From positions 39,253 to 103,252 of the forward strand of contig DASYER010000043.1 of NCBI GenBank assembly GCA_036498905.1: 64,000 nt of DNA, given 5' to 3'. Shown here piece by piece: positions 19,543 through 28,226 of the stretch. The DNA comes from DAIDKA01 sp036498905. Its GTDB lineage: Bacteria > Pseudomonadota > Gammaproteobacteria > Steroidobacterales > Steroidobacteraceae. Positions within the stretch are counted from its first letter, which is position 1, and every line of letters starts with the position of its first letter. The notes beneath the pieces were generated by a model. The model was not told the origin of the DNA and ran no database searches. It saw nothing but the letters and a program-made list of their open reading frames with translations. The translations under genes were made by a program, and so were the position numbers.

Positions 19543-20591
19543 GAATGTGATGCTATCAAGGCGTCGAGTTTCGCGGTGACCTGCGGCACCTCGATGAGGT
19601 CCATGACACCCGGAACCTCGATTTTCGTCGTCCAGGGCAATTCATCGGCCGTGCGACCGCAAAACCGCTTGGCTGCCTGCGGATAGGCGTCGACGCACCA
19701 GTCGCGGGAGAGGTACGGGCCGGTACGGGCCGGATTGGTGGCCGCATATAGCCCGATCACCGGCGTGCCGACCATGGTCGCCATGTGGGCCGGACCCGAA
19801 TCCGGGCTCAGCAGGGCGGTCGCGCGCGACAGCAGGGCCAGCAGCTGTGGCAGGGTGTCCTCGCCGATGCGATTGCTGACCGCCGTGCGGGCGTGCCGCA
19901 TGATGGCCGCGCCCATCTCCCGTTCGGTGGAACTGGGGGCGCCGCACAGGACCACCCGCATGCGGTGGACCTGCGCGGCGTGGTCGGCCACGGCGGCATA
20001 GCGCTCGGCGCTCCAGTTGCGCAGCGTGTGGCTCGAGCAGGGGCTGATGATGAGGGTGCGGGAGTCGTCGGGGATCAGCTGCGCGGCCAGCGCCCCGGTG
20101 TCGGCCGGAATCGGCACATCCCAGCGCAGCACCCGCTCGTGCACACCGAGCGCGGCGGCGAAACCAAAAAAGCTGTCCAGGACATGTTCGCGATGGCGCG
20201 CGGCGATGCGCTGATTGGTGAACAGCCACTGCAGCTCGCGGGCGCGCGGCCGATCAAATCCGAGTTTGATGGTGGCCCGGACCTGCCGGGCGATGAGGCT
20301 CGCCCGCAGCGCCAGCTGCATGTGCAGCAGCACATCAAATCGGCGGGACCTGAGGTTGCGGGCAAGCGCAAGGCGGGCGGCGCGGCTGGCGCGCTTGTCG
20401 ACGGTGATAAACTCCACCTCGGGCAGAAGAGCCATCAGCCTGGACTCCGGGGAGCCGATCAACCAGGTGAAGCGGGCCGCGGGGAAGGCGCGCTGCAGGG
20501 TACGCAGTACGGGCACTACATGGCAGGTATCACCAATGGCCGAGAGTCTTAGTATGCAGATGTTCTGCGGCGTCGAGATGAGACTCGGCAT
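19539..20591 (-). CDS. Glycosyltransferase family 9, heptosyltransferase-like
   Basis: A 350-residue GT-B enzyme of the ADP-heptose:LPS transferase family. Family marks are ICILRLSAIGDTCHVVPVLR at the N-terminus (glycine loop and base Asp), LIISPCSSHTLRNWSAERY in the middle and the donor-site LLSPDSGPAHMATMVGTPVIGLYAATNPARTGPY. It probably adds heptose to the LPS inner core; whether it is the first (WaaC) or second (WaaF) transferase cannot be told here. The start lies only 9 bases from the divergent kdkA start, next to waaA. Confidence 0.88.
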   Translation of the reverse strand: MPSLISTPQNICILRLSAIGDTCHVVPVLRTLQRAFPAARFTWLIGSPESRLMALLPEVEFITVDKRASRAARLALARNLRSRRFDVLLHMQLALRASLIARQVRATIKLGFDRPRARELQWLFTNQRIAARHREHVLDSFFGFAAALGVHERVLRWDVPIPADTGALAAQLIPDDSRTLIISPCSSHTLRNWSAERYAAVADHAAQVHRMRVVLCGAPSSTEREMGAAIMRHARTAVSNRIGEDTLPQLLALLSRATALLSPDSGPAHMATMVGTPVIGLYAATNPARTGPYLSRDWCVDAYPQAAKRFCGRTADELPWTTKIEVPGVMDLIEVPQVTAKLDALIASHS

Positions 20592-20600
20592 GGAGCGCGT

Positions 20601-21401
20601 GTGAATCGAAAGTGGCCGCTGGGATCCGAGGTCCGGCGCAAGGTGGTGGCCGGCGGCGCCATGCTATATGACGCTTCACGCGCGGGCAATTTGTCCACCG
20701 AGACCTTTGATCCGGTGCTGCTCGCGCGGCGCGGGCAGATTGTGGGCGAAGCCCGCGGACGCGGTACCGCCTGGTTTCTCGCCGTGCAAAGCCGCTCCTG
20801 GGTGCTGCGCCACTACCGGCGTGGCGGCCTGATGCGCAGCGTGTCGCGCGACCGGTATTGGTGGCGGGGCGAGGAGAGCACCCGGCCCTTTGCCGAATGG
20901 CAGCTCACCTACCATCTGCATCGCGCCGGACTGCCGGTGCCGGCGCCCATCGCCGCGCGCTACCGCAAGCACGGATTCGGGTATCGCGGCGACATCATCA
21001 CCGAACGTCTGCCGGCGGTGTGGTCACTGGCCCAGGCACTGCAGGCCGCATCACTGTCGTTGTTGACCTGGATCGCGATCGGCCGTTGCCTGCGTCGCTT
21101 CCATGATCTGGGCGTGTGCCATGCCGACCTCAACGCCCACAACATTCTGCTCGGTCAGTTCGATGCCCCGACGGGCGCCGCGCCTGACCTGCAGCACGAT
21201 CGCATCTACCTCATCGATTTTGATCGCGGCACTTTGCGCAAACCGGGCTTCTGGCAGGACGCCAACCTCGTGCGCCTGCGACGATCGTTGGAAAAGATCA
21301 CCTGGGAGTTACCCGCCGAGCGCTTCACCGAAGATGACTGGCACGGATTGCTGGACGGGTATCAGCAGTCTCCGCTGCCGCCACCGCCGCAAGCTTCGTG
21401 A
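20601..21401 (+). CDS. kdkA: 3-deoxy-D-manno-octulosonic acid kinase
   Basis: Phosphorylates the single Kdo residue of the inner core (KdkA family, kinase fold). It has 266 residues. Kinase motifs are FHDLGVCHADLNAHNILL (catalytic loop with Asp and Asn) and YLIDFDRGTLR (metal-binding DFD). The N-terminal YDAS and FAEWQLTYHLHRAGLPVP segments are family-like. Start GTG 20601 has GGAG 5 bases before it. It overlaps waaA by 4 bases (GTGA), so the two enzymes of Kdo attachment and phosphorylation are coupled. It is cytoplasmic and acts at the inner membrane. Confidence 0.92.
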   Translation: MNRKWPLGSEVRRKVVAGGAMLYDASRAGNLSTETFDPVLLARRGQIVGEARGRGTAWFLAVQSRSWVLRHYRRGGLMRSVSRDRYWWRGEESTRPFAEWQLTYHLHRAGLPVPAPIAARYRKHGFGYRGDIITERLPAVWSLAQALQAASLSLLTWIAIGRCLRRFHDLGVCHADLNAHNILLGQFDAPTGAAPDLQHDRIYLIDFDRGTLRKPGFWQDANLVRLRRSLEKITWELPAERFTEDDWHGLLDGYQQSPLPPPPQAS

Positions 21402-22687
21402 TCCTCAAGCTCGCGGCCTACCTGCTCGCGCCGTTTTATCTGGCCGCGCTGCTGTGGCGCGGCCGGCACGAGCCCGGCAATTGGCACCACCTGGAGCAGC
21501 GCTTCGGACTGGGCAGCCCACTCGCATCACCGGTGTGGCTGCATGCCGCCTCGTTGGGCGAGGTCCAGGCGGCCGCGACACTGGTTGCGGCCTTGCGGAC
21601 GAAGGATGCGCAGCTGCCGCTGCTCGTGACGGCAACCACCGCGGCGGGCCTGGCGCGGGCGCGCACTTTGTTTGAGTCATCCGGAATCGCGGTGCGCTAT
21701 CTGCCGCTGGACCTGCCCGGTTCGGTGCGGCGATTCCTGCAGCGCGTGCGGCCGTCTGTGGCGATCATCCTGGAAACGGAAATCTGGCCGAACCTGTTTG
21801 CGGCCTGTGCGGCGGCGCACGTACCGCTGGTGCTGGCCAGTGCGCGCCTTTCGGAGCGCTCCGTGCGGCGCTACCGATGGCTGGGGAGCGCCCTGCGCCG
21901 ATCCGTGGCAGCCGTGGCGCGGGTCGCGGCGCAGACCCCCGCTGATGCAGAACGCTTCGCGCAGCTGGGTATAGCCCCGATGCGCATATCGGTCAGCGGC
22001 AATCTCAAGGCCGATCTGACGGTACCGGCCAGCGTGCTTGCCAATGGCCGGCGGCTGCGCGGAGACCTCGCACCACACCGGCCGGTATGGGTGGCGGGCA
22101 GCACCCATGAGTTCGAGGAACAGCAGGTACTGGATGCCCACCGTGCCGTGCGTGAGATGTATCCCGATGCCCTGCTGGTGCTGGTGCCGCGCCACCCGCG
22201 GCGCTTCGAGGAGGTCGCCGCGTGGCTGCGGCGCGAGCAGATCCCCTTCGCGCGGCAGTCGCGTGTGGACCCCGTGACCGATGCGACGCAGGTGCTGCTC
22301 GTGGATGCGATGGGAGCGCTGCTGGATTTTTATGCCGCGGGAGATGTCGCCTTCGTCGGCGGCAGTCTGGTGCGGGTCGGCGGCCATAATCTGCTTGAAC
22401 CGGCGGCCCTGGGTCGCCCGGTACTCACCGGGCCCGGCCACGCCAACGCGCGCGAGGTGCTGCAGGCACTGCTGGCGGCACAGGGGGTGCGCGTGGTGCG
22501 CGACGCGGCGCAGCTGGGGCGCGCCGTGACCGAGCTGTTAAGGGATGCCGATGCCCGCCAACGCATGGGCGCGCGTGCGCTCGAGGTCGTCGCCGCGGGG
22601 CGCGGCTCGTGCGCGCGGATCGTGGCGCTGCTGGCGGCGCGTCAGCCTACGGCTGGGCAGGAGCCGGGCTTCCCATCGCCGCAGTGA
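21398..22687 (+). CDS. waaA: 3-deoxy-D-manno-octulosonic acid transferase
   Basis: Transfers Kdo from CMP-Kdo to lipid IV-A (glycosyltransferase family 30). It has 429 residues from a GTG at 21398, with an N-terminal membrane anchor (LAAYLLAPFYLAALLW). Family motifs are VWLHAASLGEVQAAATLV (with the catalytic Glu), IILETEIWPNL, SARLSERSVRRY, VSGNLKAD, WVAGSTHEFEEQ and GGHNLLEPAALGRPV. Pairing with kdkA predicts a monofunctional, single-Kdo enzyme. Its last 41 bases overlap the 3' end of the convergent tolC gene. Confidence 0.97.
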   Translation: MILKLAAYLLAPFYLAALLWRGRHEPGNWHHLEQRFGLGSPLASPVWLHAASLGEVQAAATLVAALRTKDAQLPLLVTATTAAGLARARTLFESSGIAVRYLPLDLPGSVRRFLQRVRPSVAIILETEIWPNLFAACAAAHVPLVLASARLSERSVRRYRWLGSALRRSVAAVARVAAQTPADAERFAQLGIAPMRISVSGNLKADLTVPASVLANGRRLRGDLAPHRPVWVAGSTHEFEEQQVLDAHRAVREMYPDALLVLVPRHPRRFEEVAAWLRREQIPFARQSRVDPVTDATQVLLVDAMGALLDFYAAGDVAFVGGSLVRVGGHNLLEPAALGRPVLTGPGHANAREVLQALLAAQGVRVVRDAAQLGRAVTELLRDADARQRMGARALEVVAAGRGSCARIVALLAARQPTAGQEPGFPSPQ

Positions 22688-24065
22688 GCAATTTGTTCAG
22701 TTCCACCAGCGTATCCCGGGTCAACGTCCCCGCCGCGAGACGCAGCGCGATGACATCGTTCAGGTAGTCGTAACGCGACTGCCAGTAGCTGACCTGCGCC
22801 TGAACGAGGCTTTGTCGTCCCTGCAGGACCTCCACTTCCGTGCGCGTGCCCACGTCGTAGCCGGCCTCGGTCGCCTGCAGCGCGACCTGCGCCGATTCCA
22901 GTCCCTGACGCAATGCGTTCACCTGCTGGATCTTGCTGACCAGGCCGTTGTACGCATCGCGTGCGAGATGCTCGGTCTGACGCGAGACCAGCTGCACGTG
23001 GTCCTTGGCCGCAATCCACTGGTACTGCGCCTGGCGCACCTGGGAGTGGACCAGGCCACCACTGAAGATCGGCACGGTGAGCTGTAGGGCGATTTCGCTG
23101 CTGCTCGAGGACTGCGGGTAGCGGATGTTCGCGGGTGGGCCGCCGAAGCCCTCATTCTGGTTGATGTTTTCGTTCTGAACGCCGCGCTGGCCGATGATGG
23201 CCAGAGTTGGCATATGGCCCGAGCGGCTGATCTCGACCGACTCGCGCGCCACGTCCGCTGCGAGCCGGCTGGAGAGCAGCGACATGTTCTGATCCATGCT
23301 GAGCTGGACCCAGTGATCGATGTCGGCCGGCTGCGGTGGGTTGAGGCCCATGACCTCGCCCGGCTTGGCCAGGGTCGGATAGTCCTGGTTGGTGATTTCG
23401 CGCAGGGCGTCCTGGACACTTGCGAGTTGGCGCTTCGCTTCAATCACGGCGGCCGCGTCCGAATCGTGCGCCGCCTGGGCTTCCTTCACGTCGGTGATCG
23501 GGATCAGACCCACGTCGTAGCGCTTGTTGGCCTGTTCGAGCTGCTGCGTGACGGCGGTGAGGGCGGTCTGGTCCGCATCAACCGTGTCCTGCGCCGCGAG
23601 CACGTTGAAGTAGGCCGTGGCGACGCGCTGGATGAGACCCTCTTGCGCCGCCTTGTAGTCGGCTTCGGCCTGGGCTACCTGCTTATGCGCGCGACTGAGC
23701 GTTTTCCAGTTCGCCCAGGAGAACACGCTTTGCTGCAACTGCAGGTTGTACTGGCGCTCGTCCGTGTAGCCACCGACGGAAAACGGCAGGGGCTGCAGGA
23801 CGGCGGGATTGGCCGGATCCGGAAAGGCCTCCACCGAATCGTTTTGGGTGCGCGTGCGCGAGATCGTCCCGGTGCCGGCAAGCTGCGGTAACAATGCGGC
23901 CAGAGCCTGCGGCGAGCTTTCCCTAGCAGCCATGCGCGTGGCATCGGCTTCATGGATCTGCGGATCGAACTGCACAGCGTCATCGTAGACTTGCACCAGG
24001 TCCCGAGCCTGCGCCACTCCCACCAGGGCCAGCGCGACCCAGGCAGTGGCGATTACGTGCTTCAT
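22647..24065 (-). CDS. tolC: TolC family outer-membrane channel
   Basis: The outer-membrane exit duct of type I secretion and RND efflux. It has 472 residues from ATG 24065, which is preceded by AAAGGGA and opens a signal peptide (MKHVIATAWVALALVGVAQA). Two OEP repeats follow. Typical pieces are LVQVYDDAVQFDPQIHEADA, LQQSVFSWANWKTLSRA, YFNVLAAQDTVDADQTAL, KRYDVGLIPITDVKEAQAAHD and GYDVGTRTEVEVLQGRQSLVQAQ. It lies downstream of the rhodanese gene on the same strand with a 148-base gap, so it may have its own promoter. Confidence 0.95.
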   Translation of the reverse strand: MKHVIATAWVALALVGVAQARDLVQVYDDAVQFDPQIHEADATRMAARESSPQALAALLPQLAGTGTISRTRTQNDSVEAFPDPANPAVLQPLPFSVGGYTDERQYNLQLQQSVFSWANWKTLSRAHKQVAQAEADYKAAQEGLIQRVATAYFNVLAAQDTVDADQTALTAVTQQLEQANKRYDVGLIPITDVKEAQAAHDSDAAAVIEAKRQLASVQDALREITNQDYPTLAKPGEVMGLNPPQPADIDHWVQLSMDQNMSLLSSRLAADVARESVEISRSGHMPTLAIIGQRGVQNENINQNEGFGGPPANIRYPQSSSSSEIALQLTVPIFSGGLVHSQVRQAQYQWIAAKDHVQLVSRQTEHLARDAYNGLVSKIQQVNALRQGLESAQVALQATEAGYDVGTRTEVEVLQGRQSLVQAQVSYWQSRYDYLNDVIALRLAAGTLTRDTLVELNKLLTAAMGSPAPAQP

Positions 24066-24213
24066 ATATCCCTTTTGTTTCAGCATATTACGCCGAACAT
24101 CTTTGGTGTTGTACTTCACTATATCAGGCGCCGAAGCCGTTGAATAGGCACACGGCTTTGGCGTGAGATTGCCCAAGACTCACGCTACTTAGTCGCCTGC
24201 GGCGGCGGATTGT

Positions 24214-24549
24214 TCAGTACGTGCCGACGCTGGGATCGACATCCTCGGCCCAGGCCCGGATGCCTCCCTCCAGACTGGTCACCTGTGCGAAGCCATTCTG
24301 GGCAAGAAAGTTGGCCACCTTCATGCTGCGCGCACCCGCGTGGCACATGACCACGATCGGGCGGTCACGGGGCAGTTCATTCAACCGTTGCGGGACCTGT
24401 GCCATGGGGATGTCCAGCGTCCCCGGCAGCCGGGCCGCCTCAAGCTCCCAGGGTTCGCGCACATCCAGCACCACGGGCGGCTGTGGGGAATCCAGCTGGA
24501 GCTTCAGGTCTGCCGGACTGATTTCGCTGACGGAGGGGGATGTCGGCAT
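24214..24549 (-). CDS. Rhodanese-like domain protein
   Basis: A single-domain rhodanese of 111 residues without a signal peptide. The probable active-site loop is VVMCHAGARSMKVANFL, with the sulfur-accepting Cys. Other domain marks are PPVVLDVREPWELEAARLPG and GGIRAWAEDVDP. It could transfer sulfane sulfur or only bind. It lies 8 bases downstream of the PCMT-family gene and upstream of tolC, a grouping common in gammaproteobacteria. Substrates are not shown by the sequence. Confidence 0.92.
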   Translation of the reverse strand: MPTSPSVSEISPADLKLQLDSPQPPVVLDVREPWELEAARLPGTLDIPMAQVPQRLNELPRDRPIVVMCHAGARSMKVANFLAQNGFAQVTSLEGGIRAWAEDVDPSVGTY

Positions 24550-24557
24550 GGTTGTTC

Positions 24558-25244
24558 CTAGAAAGTGAAAGTTGTGGCGCGGCGCGCATTAATCAATGGA
24601 TCAATGCAGGTCTCGAACAGCACCGTGCGTTCCCACTCGTTCTCACCGCGCCGTCGCAGCAGCCGCGCTTCCTGCACCGGCGGCTCACCGACGATCACGA
24701 ACATGCGGCCCCCGGGTGTAAGCAGGGTCCGGAAGCGCTCATCGGGCAGGGGCATGGCGCAGTTGAGCACCACAACTTCGTACAGTCCGGCGAACGGACT
24801 GCCGGCGGCGCGCGCCGCCGCCGAGGCGACTTCGTCCGAAGCCGCATCCGCCGTGATCACTTCGGCGTTGCGAATGCCGGCGGCGCGCAGATTGGCGCGC
24901 GCCAGATCGGCCAGGTCCGGATACAGCTCGACGCTGCGCACATTGGCGGCGTTGACGGCGAGGCAGGCCGTCATGAAGCCGGAGCCGGTGCCAACCTCGA
25001 GCACCCGTTCGGTGCCCTTAAGTTCCAGGGCCTGCAGGATCTTGCCAACGAGACTGGGTCGCAGCATGTGCTGACCATGGGCCAACGGGATTTCGGTGTC
25101 CGCGAATGCCAGGTATTTGACATTGGCGGGAGCAAACAGCTCACGCGGCACTTTGCGCAACGTCGTGAGCACGCGTTCATCGAGAACATCGAGCGCACGC
25201 ACCTGCTGTTCAACCATCTGTTCACGGGCAAGTTCAGTCTGCAT
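24558..25244 (-). CDS. Protein-L-isoaspartate O-methyltransferase family protein
   Basis: A 228-residue AdoMet methyltransferase related to Pcm. The N-terminus (REQMVEQQVRALDVLDERVL, RELFAP) and PLAHGQHMLRPSLVGKILQAL match the PCMT fold, and the AdoMet site is RVLEVGTGSGFMTACLA. The usual Pcm phrase around the acceptor loop is only partly kept (IPLAHGQHMLRP in place of a Ser/Thr-rich QTISQP), so isoaspartate repair is plausible but not certain. This paralogue group is frequently found before tolC. It is upstream of the rhodanese gene by 8 bases. Confidence 0.8.
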   Translation of the reverse strand: MQTELAREQMVEQQVRALDVLDERVLTTLRKVPRELFAPANVKYLAFADTEIPLAHGQHMLRPSLVGKILQALELKGTERVLEVGTGSGFMTACLAVNAANVRSVELYPDLADLARANLRAAGIRNAEVITADAASDEVASAAARAAGSPFAGLYEVVVLNCAMPLPDERFRTLLTPGGRMFVIVGEPPVQEARLLRRRGENEWERTVLFETCIDPLINARRATTFTF

Positions 25245-25427
25245 TGTCGATCAACTCCGTATGCGGGCCATTATGTTATCCGACCAGGAACATGCCGCGC
25301 GAATGGATATGGTGAATGCTCAAGGCACCAGGGTAAACCTGCGTTATGCTGGCTGGAAGGATGAAAGGGATCCGGGCACGAGAAAACCAACTCACCGTGC
25401 CACGCCCCAAAAAAATTTAGGGAAACC

Positions 25428-27710
25428 ATGACCATCGTCGGTCTTTCGTGCGTGCTACTTGGCCTGATCGCGGGCCTGCTCGCGGTGATGTATCTGTTGC
25501 AGCGCCGGGCGCTTCTGGCGGTCGACGATGTATCACAGCAGGTGCAGCGCATTGCCATCGGCGGTCGCATGAGTGGTCGCGTGGATGTGCCTGCGGATGG
25601 CGCGGAGGTTTCGCTGCTCGCGACCGCGATCAATCATCTGCTGACGCGTGCCTCGTCCGGGTCTGAGCGCGATCGCGGTACGCCACGACTGTTCGCTGAG
25701 CTTGGCGATCGCATTCATGAGGCGGTGCTGGTTCACCGCGACACCATCCTTCACGCCAACCGGCAGTTTGCGATCCTGATGGGCGTGGAACGTGATGCGC
25801 TCATCGGTCGGCGTCTGGGGGACCTGGTGCCTCCGGGATATACCGAACTCGTCAACGAGAACATCGCGCATCGACTGGCGGGTGAGCCCGCCGCTGAACG
25901 CTATGAAATAGAAATGGCCGGACTGAGCGGCCAGGTCACGCGACTGGAAATCACCTCGGCGGTCATCGACTACGACGGTGCGCCGGCCCTGCTCGTGACC
26001 GGCGTCGAAATCATTCCCACGCAGACGGTGCAGACGCTGCGTGCATTGACACCCGAAGACGAGGAGCAGTCGCGCAGGGACGCCCGCCGTGCGCGCGCGC
26101 TGGAGTCCATCAGTGATGCGATCGTCACCACCGATGAGTCCGGCATCATTGAATACATGAATTCCGCGGCGGCGACCCTGACGGGCACCAGCGCCGATTT
26201 CGCCGTGGGCAAGTCACTCGCCGAGGTTGTCGAGCTGGTCGACGACGAAGACCCGACGGCACGCGGCAGCAGCACTCGGCGCGCGGTGCTGTTGTCCCAC
26301 CGCAGCGGCGCCGAGAGCGCGGTCGAGGTGTCCACCGCGCCGATCAGATCCGCCGAACTTGACGTCACCGGCACCGTGCTGCTGTTGCGGGATGTCACCG
26401 AACAGCGTGGCATCACGCGCCAGATGTCCTACCAGGCGACGCACGATGCGCTTACCGGGCTCATCAACCGCGGCGAGTTCGAACGGCACGTCACTGAAGC
26501 CCTCGATACCAGTCATCGTGGTGATGGGCATCATGTGCTGTGTTATCTGGATCTGGATCGCTTCAAGATCGTCAATGACACCAGCGGCCACCTGGCCGGC
26601 GACAGCATGCTGCGCGAAGTCGCGAAGCTGCTGCGTGATGCGGTCCGCGACAGCGACTACGTGGGCCGACTCGGCGGTGATGAATTCGGCATGCTCCTGG
26701 TCGGATGTCCGTTGGAGAAGGCCCGGCAGATCGCCGACGATGTTTGCCGTGCGGTGGGTGACTACCGGTTCATCTGGAAAGACAAGATCTTCAACATCGG
26801 CGTGTCGGTAGGGCTCGTCGAAATTTCGGCAGAGAGCGGCACGATGGAGGAGTTGCTCGCGGCCGCCGACGCAGCCTGCTACGTCGCCAAGAAAGATGGC
26901 GCCGGCCGGGTCGCGGTGTATTCCGCGCGTGATGAGGCCCGGGCCCGTCACACCGGCGAGATCCAATGGCTGCAGCGTCTGCAGACCGCACTGAAGGAGA
27001 GCCGCTTCCAGTTGTATCAGCAGACCATCGTTCCGGCCTTTGCGGATGATGGCACGGGCCCGCGCATGGAAGTGCTCGTGCGAATGACCGATGACTTCGG
27101 CAACGAGGTGCTGCCGGCGGAGTTCATGCGGGCCGCGGAGCGCCACAAGCTGATGCGGCTGCTGGATCGCTGGGTGGTGCAGACGACCTTCACGGCGGTG
27201 GGCCGCGGGATCATCACGCTTGCCGAACGTCACAGCATCGCGCTCAACATATCCGGGCAGACTCTCGGGGATCCGCAGTTCCTGGAGTTTGTCGTGGAGT
27301 GCCTGGATCGCACCGGCGCGCTGCCGGCCCAGATCTGCTTTGAGATCAGTGAGGCCGCAGTCATTGCCAATCTGGAGCAGGCGCGCCGTTTCGTGGGCGT
27401 GCTGCATGGCATGGGCTGCCAGTTCGCGATTGACGACTTCGGGTCGGGCGTCGCCTCCTTCTCGAACCTGCGCAATCTGCCGCTGGACTATCTGAAGATC
27501 GACGGTTCGTTGACGCAGAACCTGGCGCGCGACAGTGTCAACCAGGCGATGGTCGCTGCCATGATCAAGCTTGCGCGGTCCTTGAAATTCAAGGTCATCG
27601 CCGAACAGGTCGAAGACGACTCCGCGGCGGAAGCCGTGCGTCGCATGGGCGTCGACTTCCTGCAAGGCTACGCCATCGGCAGACCCAAGCCGCTCATGGT
27701 CGCCGCCTGA
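25428..27710 (+). CDS. Membrane-anchored PAS-GGDEF-EAL cyclic-di-GMP enzyme
   Basis: A 760-residue c-di-GMP turnover protein. It has an N-terminal membrane segment (about residues 5-23), a HAMP-like stretch (residues 28-72), two PAS-like domains (about 90-200 and 220-320), GGDEF (about 330-490) and EAL (about 510-755). The cyclase site is intact (GRLGGDEFGML), and RDSD lies five residues before it as an inhibitory I-site. The EAL domain keeps EVLVR, FEISE, IDDFGSG, YLKID and AEQVED, so both activities are possible. It stands alone, transcribed away from the PCMT-family gene, with a 183-base gap upstream. Confidence 0.92.
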   Translation: MTIVGLSCVLLGLIAGLLAVMYLLQRRALLAVDDVSQQVQRIAIGGRMSGRVDVPADGAEVSLLATAINHLLTRASSGSERDRGTPRLFAELGDRIHEAVLVHRDTILHANRQFAILMGVERDALIGRRLGDLVPPGYTELVNENIAHRLAGEPAAERYEIEMAGLSGQVTRLEITSAVIDYDGAPALLVTGVEIIPTQTVQTLRALTPEDEEQSRRDARRARALESISDAIVTTDESGIIEYMNSAAATLTGTSADFAVGKSLAEVVELVDDEDPTARGSSTRRAVLLSHRSGAESAVEVSTAPIRSAELDVTGTVLLLRDVTEQRGITRQMSYQATHDALTGLINRGEFERHVTEALDTSHRGDGHHVLCYLDLDRFKIVNDTSGHLAGDSMLREVAKLLRDAVRDSDYVGRLGGDEFGMLLVGCPLEKARQIADDVCRAVGDYRFIWKDKIFNIGVSVGLVEISAESGTMEELLAAADAACYVAKKDGAGRVAVYSARDEARARHTGEIQWLQRLQTALKESRFQLYQQTIVPAFADDGTGPRMEVLVRMTDDFGNEVLPAEFMRAAERHKLMRLLDRWVVQTTFTAVGRGIITLAERHSIALNISGQTLGDPQFLEFVVECLDRTGALPAQICFEISEAAVIANLEQARRFVGVLHGMGCQFAIDDFGSGVASFSNLRNLPLDYLKIDGSLTQNLARDSVNQAMVAAMIKLARSLKFKVIAEQVEDDSAAEAVRRMGVDFLQGYAIGRPKPLMVAA

Positions 27711-27849
27711 CCCGAACCCCGTTACGGGAAATTGCTGCGCCGCTTCGTTCCCGACCCGTTGCGGGCCCCTGTCCGGGGGAGTATAAAAATCCGACGCCCA
27801 TGCGTGTGCAATCACGGTCCTAGAAGGGCGCAAAGGGGTCAAAACGCTC

Positions 27850-28149
27850 ATGCAGCTCGCTCGACTTTGGCGGCAGCACAAGGACGCCGGCTGTCCGTCT
27901 GAGCTGGTGGGCGTGGAGATTGCCGGCACCGAGGCGCGGGCCCTCGATCAGGAGATCTCCTCATGCGTGTGCGCCTTGCTGAGCCACACCCTCATCGTCG
28001 ATGAGCGCATCGAGCGCCGCCTGGTCGAGGTGCGCGCGGACCTCACGCAAAGACAGATCCGCGCCGAGCCACCCGTCGCGCAGTATTGCGCGCGATTGAA
28101 CGAACTGGTGAGCGCCGTACTGACCCGCGACAAGGTCGGACACTCATAG
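27850..28149 (+). CDS. Small protein of unknown function
   Basis: A 99-residue soluble protein, mostly alpha-helical by eye, with no signal peptide or known motif. It has two Cys close together (SSCVCALLSH) and a charged helix (VDERIERRLVEVRADLTQRQ). Codon use resembles its neighbours (GC-rich third positions). TATAAA at 27782-27787 could be its -10 box. A bidirectional terminator follows 20 bases after the stop, which supports it being a real transcription unit. I do not recognise the family. Confidence 0.55.
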   Translation: MQLARLWRQHKDAGCPSELVGVEIAGTEARALDQEISSCVCALLSHTLIVDERIERRLVEVRADLTQRQIRAEPPVAQYCARLNELVSAVLTRDKVGHS

Positions 28150-28168
28150 CACCTGCTGCATTCGGATG

Positions 28169-28203
28169 AAAAAAAGGGCGACCGTTGCGGGTCGCCCTTT
28201 TTC
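28169..28203. terminator. Bidirectional intrinsic terminator
   Basis: Stem GGGCGACC / GGTCGCCC with loop GTTGCG, an A-run on the left (28169-28175) and a T-run on the right. It is placed between the convergent small unknown gene and hppA, so it can end both transcripts. Confidence 0.92.
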
Positions 28204-28226
28204 ATTCGAACAGTTGAACCAATTGC

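Noticed and set aside
26214..27929. 571-codon frame opposite the GGDEF-EAL gene
   Set aside because: Its composition is antisense-like and it has no ribosome site; the plus-strand gene has all its domain motifs.
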